From Xanthoparmelia taractica (lineage: Eukaryota > Ascomycota > Lecanoromycetes > Lecanorales > Parmeliaceae): a stretch of DNA of 16,445 nucleotides. The position numbers and the translations under genes were made by a program. Positions 9,745-16,445 of the stretch are shown here, in pieces. A model generated the notes under the pieces. It was given only the letters and a program-made list of their open reading frames with translations. It made no database searches and was not told the origin of the DNA. Position 1 is the stretch's first letter; every line of letters begins with the position of its first letter. The DNA lies in contig JANQBS010000524.1 of assembly GCA_033085395.1 (NCBI GenBank), positions 1-16,445 of the forward strand. The letters are read 5' to 3'.

Positions 9745-9809
9745 GCACTTGCCAAGTCATTCAAGAAATTAGCCAAGGCAAGTGCTTGGCTAAGGGAAAG
9801 TGCTTGGCT
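9745..9809. repeat. Cluster of GCCAAG/CTTGGC inverted and direct repeats
   Basis: GCACTTGCC (9745-9753) pairs with GGCAAGTGC (9777-9785). TTAGCCAAG (9769-9777) pairs with CTTGGCTAA (9785-9793) around a seven-base loop. AAGTGCTTGGCT occurs twice, at 9780-9791 and 9798-9809. The cluster is GC-richer than its surroundings and may be the terminus of a decayed DNA transposon. Confidence 0.7.
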
Positions 9810-9978
9810 GGCTGGCCCTGACTTAGATAGATTTTTCCAACTTAGAATAATCAAGAATTAGACACTTATTGACCACATATATTCTTTACTATTATAGTAT
9901 AATAGCAACGCTTAAATAGCTATTATTAGCTGTTTCAGAAGATTCTTCATCATTGCTTCGTTATTACTTAATTAGTAC

Positions 9979-10044
9979 TACGAGTCGAAAAGGTCTGGGA
10001 TAATCTGGCATATAGGGTGTCGATATCATATCATGATATGATAT
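9979..10044. repeat. Orphan, diverged terminus of the inverted-repeat element, with a 22-bp palindrome
   Basis: TACGAGTCGAAAAGGTCTGG at 9979-9998 closely resembles the terminal repeat of the element at 11467 and 12831 (TACGRGTCGGAAAGGTGTGG). A perfect 22-bp palindrome centred on CATG follows at 10023-10044. No matching opposite terminus was found downstream, so this is a fragment or a related, older family. Confidence 0.5.
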
Positions 10045-10238
10045 AATATTAAGATTATATTATTTGATTTTTATGGAATAGTCTAAGAGACGTGCTAATA
10101 TTATGAAATAATCTAGGAAATTTCTAATATATATAGAGATATTTCATGTTATATGTAGAAATATGGGAAATATACTATATATAAAAGAAGTTACTCTATA
10201 TAGAATTATGCGAACGTATTATAATTATTATTCTAGTT

Positions 10239-10294
10239 ATTACTTTACTTTATTATCGCTATTACTATTACTTCACTTTATTATCACGTTATTA
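10239..10294. repeat. 28-bp imperfect tandem duplication
   Basis: Two adjacent units beginning ATTACTTTACTTTATTATC and ATTACTTCACTTTATTATC, with period 28. This is local AT-rich duplication without coding content. Confidence 0.7.
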
Positions 10295-10539
10295 AGCTAA
10301 GCTCGTTATCGTATTTAATATCGTATTATAAAAGATCTTCGCAATTATCTAGAACTTAATAAGTTATTTTTACTACTATTAATATATTTAATTTATTTAA
10401 TTATTAGAAGATTTACTAGCACGCTAATTATAATAATAATCTATTATTTATTCTACGATAGCAAATTCTTCTCTTTTTTCTTCGCATTATAAAAAGAATT
10501 TATAATTATTCTTTATAGTTACATATTCTTAGTTATTAA

Positions 10540-11220
10540 AGTTACACGCTTCGTATAAATAATATAAAGATTAATATCTTCGAATATATAATAAAGAAAA
10601 GCTTTCGACGACTTATAAATAATCTTTCTAAAATTCTAGCTATAATTCTAATTATTATACGCCTTATTCGAATTAATAGATAGTTATCTTATTTTATAAG
10701 CTACGAATAAGCTATATATTCTTAGCTTATAAAGTAACTCTTTTTACGTAAAATGCGTATAATTACGCGATTATATAAGAGTTAATTATAATTACTTCTT
10801 AATAAGAAAGATAAGATCTATTATCTAATTTAGAGATAATTCTAATTTTTATTAATTCTTAAAGTACGCTTAGAATAGAGAATTAAATTTAAAAATCTCT
10901 CTTTTTAATAAGTCTTCGAATCTTCTTTATTAGTCAAATAAACGCTTTTTATAATATAATTAAATTCGTCGATTTTTATATATAGCGAATCTCTTATAAC
11001 GCGCGAGCTTAGAAATAATATTAATAAAAATAAAAATATTTACTCTATAAACTTACTATTAGCTTTTAATTTTTGCGGTTTTCTTATCGATTTAAATTAA
11101 ATCTTAAATCTCTTTCGATTATATAACTTCTTAACATTAAAAGATTTAAATAAAATTATAGAAATATTTTTAAGTATTTTTATAATATTATCGATAGCTA
11201 AAAGAGAAGAATTAGACTTA
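10540..11220 (-). pseudogene. Possible Tc1/mariner-type transposase relic
   Basis: One minus-strand frame reads from about 11215 to 10540 with scattered stops and few obvious breaks. In its N-terminal part it contains RKPQKLK (near 11065-11090), resembling the GRP(K/R)KL linker between the helix-turn-helix halves of Tc1-type transposases, followed by LSSRVIRDSLYIKID (10968-11012), resembling the second helix-turn-helix. No catalytic DDE/D triad can be picked out. The assignment is tentative; it could be another AT-rich relic read by chance. Confidence 0.3.
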
Positions 11221-11466
11221 TATAAGTCTGCGATATTATTCGTAATTATAAGCGCTATTCTTATCGAGAAAAAAAGATTAGAAAGAAAATTTTAGAAAAT
11301 ATTAGAGTATTATTAACGTTAGAGAACTATCTAGAAAAAAGGGCTTTAGAGATAATCGCTAGAATTATAATTAGAATAGAGATTCGAACTTAGATAGTTA
11401 TTAAAGTGCTAATTATAGAGGTTTAAATTTAGATAATTACTAGAATATTTATTAAAATAGAAATTC

Positions 11467-11741
11467 TACGGGTCGGAAAGGTGTGGTATCTGTTAAACAT
11501 AGTCGTTTTCAACTTTTTTTTAACTTTTTTTAAAAATTATATCTTTTTAATCTATTTATAGAATTTTATAATTACATTAGCGTTCGCTTAAGCTTTTTAC
11601 GTATTTTTAGAATATAAAAAAATATTACGTAATATATTTATTAAAAACCCAATGAAAGTATGGGATATCCTATATCTTTCGATATAGTATTCGAAAAACT
11701 AATCCCATACCATTAAATATACCACACCTTTCCGACTCGTA
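11467..11741 (+). mobile_element. Short inverted-repeat element (MITE-like), copy 1
   Basis: 275 bp bounded by 23-bp terminal inverted repeats starting TACGGGTCGGAAAGGTGTGG; the right repeat has one C-to-T change (GACTCGTA instead of GACCCGTA). There is no coding capacity. A subterminal hairpin lies near the right end: GTATGGGAT (11658-11666) pairs with ATCCCATAC (11702-11710) and encloses a smaller stem CTATATC-TTTC-GATATAG (11670-11687). A clean target duplication is not visible; only ATTCTA is shared by the flanks. The sequence is roughly 95% identical by eye to copy 2. Confidence 0.92.
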
Positions 11742-12822
11742 ATTATTCTAGCTTCGTTAGCTTTAAACTCTATTTCTCGAGATATTATTATTTTAACCTT
11801 TCAAATAGACGAATTTCTACACTTCGAGTACGTCTTTATTAGTCTTATCTTCAACGATATTAAATAGTTTATTATCGATATCGTTAAGATTAATTTTAGG
11901 TCTTTAGAGATTGCAAAAGAAGTAACTTTATTAGCCCGTGACGCACGTGTAAGAGCTCGTTCTATATCTATTAAGATACTAAATTAATCTATTAGCTAAG
12001 TATATAATCGATTGATTTTTAAAGTTACTCTAATTAGATTTCAGACTAATATTTAGCTATTAAGAAGACTAAGAGAATCTTCTTCTATTAACGATATATC
12101 TCGTTCTTCGCCTTTAGAAAGTTCTATTAGAATTTCTTCTATCACTAATAATTCTTCTATTAAAAATTCTTTCGTTATTAACTCTAATTCCGCTAATTCT
12201 AATTCGAATTTATCGAATTCTACTTCAAATTTAAGTACAAATTCTACTTCTAGAGATATTTCAAATAACTTTAATATGACTAGAAATAACGATATTAATT
12301 AATAGAATACTAACTTCTTATAGCAATAATGGATTGCTCTATAAGGCCTTCTACGTAGCGTATCTAAATCGCCTAGTAAGCGAGAACCGTTAGAATAGGA
12401 TAGTATTAATGTTATAGTAGAAACTGCATAGGCTAGTAGTTGAAATACTAGTAATATGGGATTTTTCAACCCGATGTATAAGAATAAGTTAATGACTTTC
12501 GATACTTCTTTAATAAAGTATATATTAAAAGAGATCTACTTTCGAAATATGCATTTATTTCTAGAGTATACTCGTGACGTAGCTAGTATTAAGAATAATA
12601 AGCTCGTTCGTATAAATCTCTAGACTTGCTTTAAGAAGCCTACTTTAAAATAGTGATTAAGTAAGCTTTTTAATAATAATAAGCGTCTTATAAAGCTCGA
12701 GAATAGACTAGATAAGTGAGAGAGAATACTAGTCGAACGATTTAAGATATCTATTAATGTGATAATTAATTCGTTATTGAAGAAGAGATATATCTTAAGA
12801 GATACTATTAGTAGAAGAGAGT

Positions 12823-12830
12823 CTCGGGAG
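12823..12830. repeat. Target-site duplication, left copy (CTCGGGAG)
   Basis: Exact eight-base match to 13108-13115 immediately outside the inverted-repeat element; the match extends to ten bases if the adjoining TA is counted. Removing the element and one copy restores a continuous gag frame. Confidence 0.88.
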
Positions 12831-13107
12831 TACGGGTCGGAAAGGTGTGGTATATTTGATGATATGGGATTAGTTTTTCGAATATCATATCGAAAGATAT
12901 AGAATATCCCATACTTTCATTGGGTTTTTAATAAATATACTACGTGATATTTTTTTATATTCTAAAAATACGTAAAAAGCTTAAGCGAACGCTTATATAA
13001 TTATAAAATTCTATAAATAGATTAAAAAAAATATAATTTTTTAAAAAAAGTTAAAAAAAAGTTAAAAACGACTATATTCAACAGATACCACACCTTTCCG
13101 ACCCGTA
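12831..13107 (-). mobile_element. Short inverted-repeat element (MITE-like), copy 2, opposite orientation
   Basis: 277 bp with perfect 23-bp terminal inverted repeats (TACGGGTCGGAAAGGTGTGG...), inverted relative to copies 1 and 3. It inserts within the gag relic and is flanked by CTCGGGAG on both sides, which fixes its ends. The interior matches copy 1 over its whole length, including the poly-A/T runs, GCTTAAGC and the subterminal TATGGGAT/ATCCCATA hairpin; differences are mostly transitions. An 8-bp duplication would suit hAT-type and 9-10 bp Mutator-type transposition; the termini match neither classic consensus, so the superfamily is left open. Confidence 0.95.
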
Positions 13108-13115
13108 CTCGGGAG
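13108..13115. repeat. Target-site duplication, right copy (CTCGGGAG)
   Basis: Partner of 12823-12830. The gag frame continues directly after it at 13116 (TAT ACA ...). Confidence 0.88.
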
Positions 13116-13724
13116 TATACATAAAAGATTTTATATACTTCGAAGAATATCGGCTTAATTAGCATTAAAAATTAGCTTAATATAATCTATAACGACTTAA
13201 ATGCTAAGCTAAGGCGTAACTTAAGAAGATTAAAGAATTAAATTATTTTGCGTAATTTTCTTAAGAAGATAAATAATCTTAAATATAATTGATAAATCTA
13301 TATAAATAGATATAATTCGAGAATATAGAGACTTTCTTCTTCTTCGAGAAATATCTTTACGAGATTTTCTTAGAATTATTCTTCTTAAAATCGGAGTGAT
13401 AATAATAGAGGTATTTCTAATTAGTATTAATCTCGTTTATAATAGCAATTTCCTTAATAATTTCGATCTTAGTAAAGTATAGATCTTGATAGTTAATATT
13501 AGCGACCTTATTTTTAATAGTCTTTTCGTTAACTTAACAATTAATATAAGAGTTAAAATACTTAATTAACTTAGTTATTTCCTCGTTAATAAATTAATTA
13601 AAATACTTATTTAAATTCGCAGTAAAACGCTTAGTAAATATCTCGTTAGTCTCTGTAAATCGTCGCTCTAAACGTATTAAATTCGATCTCGAATCGATCT
13701 TTATTTAATAATTAGTAATAGTCG

Positions 13725-13796
13725 TTTTCTTTAAGATTAATCTAAGATTTATAATAAAACTTTTCTTTAAGATTAATCTAAGATTTTTAGTAAAAT
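13725..13796. repeat. 36-bp tandem duplication
   Basis: Two adjacent units both beginning TTTTCTTTAAGATTAATCTA (13725 and 13761), diverging only in the last third. It lies between the gag and zinc-finger/protease parts of the Gypsy relic. Confidence 0.8.
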
Positions 13797-14054
13797 TAAA
13801 GTAATTAAAGATCTTAAATTAATATTACAAATCGTTTAAAAGTAGTTATTTATTAAGTCTCTATTATTAATGAAAATGCTAAATATACCAAGTAAGCTCA
13901 AAGTTTGGACTATTAGAAAGAAAATATTAATATTAAATACTCTTACTTTATAGGCGAAGATTAATATAGAAATAAGATATATTATGCTAATTCTAAGTAT
14001 AATTCTAAGCTTTCTATATAATTAAATAATAATTAATTTACTAACTTTATAAAG

Positions 14055-14144
14055 ATCGAAATCTACTATCGAAACTACTAGGAATTCTTCTTATTTAAGA
14101 CTAAATTGTATAAGTATCTACGTATTAACTATTTTGAAAAGCAC
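14055..14144 (+). pseudogene. Zinc-finger-like relic between gag and protease of the Gypsy element
   Basis: Same frame as gag. The observed stretch has the spacing of a C2H2-type finger common in fungal Gypsy elements: aromatic/hydrophobic EFF, then KTKLYKYLR, ending near EKHV. Tyr occupies the positions where the metal-binding Cys and His would be expected, which a single G-to-A or C-to-T change explains (TGT/TGC to TAT/TAC; CAT/CAC to TAT/TAC). This would be the nucleic-acid-binding part of the polyprotein. The family call rests on spacing alone. Confidence 0.45.
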
Positions 14145-14274
14145 GTTTATATTAACGAAGTAGTATCTTCTAACTCCGCTTATAAGTAACTTGTAAAATT
14201 ATTCGCTAATAAGTAATCAAAAATTATTAAGTTTTAGCTTTCAATTAGGATTTAGAAAATAATTTTACTTTTTA

Positions 14275-16369
14275 AAGTTAACTTATATTATAATTGAAGT
14301 TAAACTCGATTCTACTAATTAAGAGAATAAAGTTTATATTAATATTGAATATAATGTGAGTTTAATAGATAGAGTATAATATTCTTAGTAGTGTTTGAAT
14401 ACAGTTATCTTTAAAATAATAACACTTTTGCGAGTATATGAGATTGGTGCTTCTAAGCACGAGACTTCGGAGTATATTATATAAGATATCTATCTTCCTA
14501 AAATTAATAATCAAGGTCGGCAAGTGCTTGCTTGTCTACGTAGGGAATTATATATTATCGATAATTTACGTGTCAAAATGCTTATTGAAAATAATATTAT
14601 CGGGTTCGAAGAAATTATTATTGATATAGCTAATAAGAAAGCAAGGATTGATAGTTACAGCACTATGGTGAATATTATTGCTCGATCTCGAGGCGAGTTT
14701 GTTCGAAGAAAGGTCTATATTAAATTATCTATTTTCGTACCTCCGCACAGCGAGATAATGCTATTAACCAAGAAAATCAATCTACCTAACGATCGTAATT
14801 TCTTATTTGAGCCAGCAGTGCAGACGAATTTAATAATATTCGCTTACTTGATTAATTATACGATAACTGGAATTTTAATTCGAAATAATTCTAATATATC
14901 TATTCAAATCTCAAGAAAATTAAGACTTAGAAATATTCTCGAAATGAATTACAAAAACTACTTTTAAATTAAGATCGAATCTAAATTCGCCTTAATAAAA
15001 AATATAAATTTAAGTATAGAATTGAGCTTAAATTAATTAACTCTCTTGCTAGCTAAAGAAACTAAGCTATTAAATAAAGTTATGATTTTCGAGGATATAT
15101 AGACTAGAATTGTATTAGTCGATCTAGTTAACGAATTTCTAGAGATCTAATAAGATATAGACTTTGTTAAAGTGTTAGAAGAGGAATAAGTGAAACTTTC
15201 GTTAAGAGATAATTAATAAATTAAGATTAGTGAGAAAGTCAAGATCTATTTCTTCGGCGTACGAGATCGAGAGATAATCGATAAAGTCTTTGATGAGCTA
15301 TACGAATAGGGAAGGCTTGAATGAATCAAAGATTCTACACTCTTCTTCTATTCGGTATTCGTTGTATGAAAAACACTATTTAATGATATTATTAAGGGAA
15401 GATTAGTGATTGATATTCGGGGTTTAAATAATTTATTGCTTCGAGATATATATCTAGTGTCTCTTCAATAGGATGTGATTGAGATACTAGCTGATTGTGA
15501 TTTTATTTTAGTGATCGATGTTACTTCGTTTTTCTATTAATGGCGAGTGTATTTAAACTATCGCTATATGTAGATTATTATAAGTTATAGGGATTAAGAA
15601 GCTTTTAATATTTCAATTATAGATTATATAAATTTAATTGCTTATGTTTAACGTTAAATTGATAAGATTTTACGATATATTCTTAACGTAAAGACTTACG
15701 TTAATAATGTGATTACGAATACTACAATATTTTAGTAGCACTTATAAGATCTTCGTTAGCTATTTAAGCTTTTCGTTAGGTTTAATATTATTATTTCTCT
15801 TATAAAATCTTTTTAAAATATTTAAACGTTAACTTGCTAGATAGAAGAGTTAATTTTTTTAACTTAATTTTATTAGAAGATAAGCTTAAAGCTATCTCGA
15901 ACTTATAGTATTTTAGCATTTTGAAAGAGCTCGAATACTACTTGGGATTAATCGACTATCTGCGTTAATATGTTTATTTCTATATATAGTTAATATAGCT
16001 CTTATAGGATCTTAAAATACTACTTCTTAAGGAAATATCGAACTCTAAACGTTAGCGAAAATAATACGCTTCTAAAATAAAGTTATCTGTAGTGTCGGAG
16101 AAGTAATTAACTTCTTTTTAGCTTTTTTAAGAAGCACTATCTTAATTAATAATTCTAGTATATTTTAATAATACTCGAACTTTATAAATTAACTTAAATA
16201 TCTTGAGTTTAGTTTTAGAACGATAGTCTTTTATATTAAATTAAATGTATATGAGAATAATAAATAATTTTCTCGTGTAGAGACGGAGTCTATTCTTTTT
16301 CTATCAAGGCTTTTAACTATAGTAGAAAGAAATTATTAGTCTACGAAGTTGGAGATTGCTGATCTTATT
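14275..16369 (+). pseudogene. Ty3/Gypsy pol relic: retropepsin, reverse transcriptase, RNase H
   Basis: Pol would process the polyprotein and copy the element's RNA. Protease and RT share one frame from 14275 to about 15780 with dozens of stops. Protease: a VYINIEYN segment at 14332-14355 occupies the catalytic D-x-G position (Asp now Asn, Gly now Glu), then IGASKHETSEYI, DNLRVKMLIENNIIG, and a stop-free stretch 14485-14964. RT: GRLVIDIRGLNN at 15397-15432, DCDFILVIDVTSFFY with a stop in place of Gln before W, and YVNN at 15697-15708 where the catalytic YVDD belongs. After about 15780 the frame changes near a T-run, continuing as LEYYLGLIDYLR and then, after another change, FLSRLLT...TKLEIADLI of the RNase H region, broken off by the element at 16370. 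Integrase would lie beyond the window. The copy is dead. Recognition is by motif; no alignment was run. Confidence 0.9.
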
Positions 16370-16445
16370 TACGGGTCGGAAAGGTGTGGTATCTATTGAA
16401 CATAGTCGTTTTTAACTTTTTTTTAACTTTTTTTAAAAAATTATA
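16370..16445 (+). mobile_element. Short inverted-repeat element (MITE-like), copy 3, cut by window end
   Basis: The first 76 bases of the element, same orientation as copy 1, starting TACGGGTCGGAAAGGTGTGG and continuing into the characteristic AACTTTTTTTTAAC run. It interrupts the RNase H part of the Gypsy relic just after KLEIADLI. Its right end and target duplication are outside the window. Confidence 0.93.

Larger units (their letters stand above)
11793..13430 (+). pseudogene. Ty3/Gypsy gag relic, interrupted by an inverted-repeat element
   Basis: A single plus-strand frame runs from about 11793 with many stops but no frameshift that I can detect. Gag encodes the structural protein of the retrotransposon particle. 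An N-terminal Ser/Asn-rich part is followed by a stretch around 12500-13230 with the feel of fungal Gypsy gag: YFRNMHLFLEYTRDVASIKN near 12537-12596, a LLVERF-like segment (ILVERFKIS) at about 12730, RRES/RE just before 12830, and LRRNLRRLKN near 13208-13240. The element at 12831-13107 splits it between the codons for RE and Y; element plus duplicated target adds 285 bp, so the frame is kept. Stops are mostly TAA/TAG at expected Gln codons, the RIP pattern. The N-terminal limit is uncertain. Confidence 0.75.
9441..16445. other. AT-rich, RIP-degraded repeat block
   Basis: About 7 kb of AT-dominated DNA rich in TA, with recognisable retrotransposon coding sequence whose stop codons are largely explained by CAA/CAG to TAA/TAG or TGG to TGA/TAG. 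That C-to-T / G-to-A decay is the known result of repeat-induced point mutation in Pezizomycotina. Parts without an assigned relic (9441-9978, 10045-10540, 11220-11466, 13430-13850) show only AT-rich sequence and local duplications. The block runs past the right end of the window. Confidence 0.88.

Noticed and set aside
11467..13107. Reading the small element as a Tc1/mariner MITE with TA target duplication
   Set aside because: TA is present at both ends of both complete copies, but copy 2 shows a longer exact duplication (8-10 bp) and the gag frame confirms it, so TA is better seen as part of the terminus.
11467..13107. Copies 1 and 2 as the long terminal repeats of a retrotransposon
   Set aside because: They are in opposite orientation, have inverted rather than TG..CA ends, and gag continues on both sides of copy 2.
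10239..13796. CRISPR-like array from repeated short units
   Set aside because: Only pairs of tandem duplications exist, with no regular repeat-spacer structure, and the genome is clearly eukaryotic.
9441..16445. Mitochondrial or plasmid origin of the AT-rich DNA
   Set aside because: It contains a Gypsy gag-pol colinear with nuclear fungal elements and RIP-type decay, and is contiguous with nuclear intron-containing genes.

Overview
The window looks like a piece of a filamentous ascomycete (Pezizomycotina) chromosome. It has two intron-containing protein genes with short spliceosomal introns (55-80 nt, GT..AG, CTGAC/CTAAT-like branch sites), wide intergenic spacers, and an abrupt switch at about 9.1-9.45 kb into a very AT-rich block of dead transposons. 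The decay there is almost purely C-to-T / G-to-A (Gln codons to TAA/TAG, Trp to TGA, Asp to Asn, Cys to Tyr), the signature of repeat-induced point mutation (RIP). I cannot place the species more closely.

Layout. 1-1452: spacer with a C14 run and a (CATAG)4 microsatellite. 1453-4351 (-): auxilin/Swa2-like clathrin-uncoating J-protein, 947 aa in two exons, with UBA, TPR and J domains. 4352-7158: spacer of 2.8 kb with a duplicated 23-24 bp element upstream of the auxilin gene and no gene I can support. 7159-8464 (-): five-exon, seven-transmembrane fungal rhodopsin-like (SAT4/PTH11-related) membrane protein, 340 aa. 8465-9440: boundary zone with a TATA box for that gene, short degenerate repeats and a 59-bp foldback. 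9441-16445: AT-rich RIP block.

The RIP block holds a possible Tc1/mariner transposase relic (minus strand, about 10.54-11.22 kb) and a large plus-strand Ty3/Gypsy relic. The Gypsy relic reads gag (from about 11.79 kb), a zinc-finger-like stretch, retropepsin, reverse transcriptase and RNase H, running to at least 16.37 kb. Its retropepsin and reverse transcriptase catalytic aspartates are replaced by asparagines.

The clearest mobile-element observation is a small non-autonomous inverted-repeat family of about 276 bp with near-perfect 23-bp terminal inverted repeats. Two copies are complete (11467-11741 and, in the opposite orientation, 12831-13107) and a third starts at 16370 and is cut by the window end. 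Copies 2 and 3 interrupt gag and RNase H of the same Gypsy element. Copy 2 is flanked by an exact CTCGGGAG duplication, so it is a transposon nested in a transposon. The two protein genes have no evident functional link with each other. I see no CRISPR array, operon, tRNA or rRNA gene.
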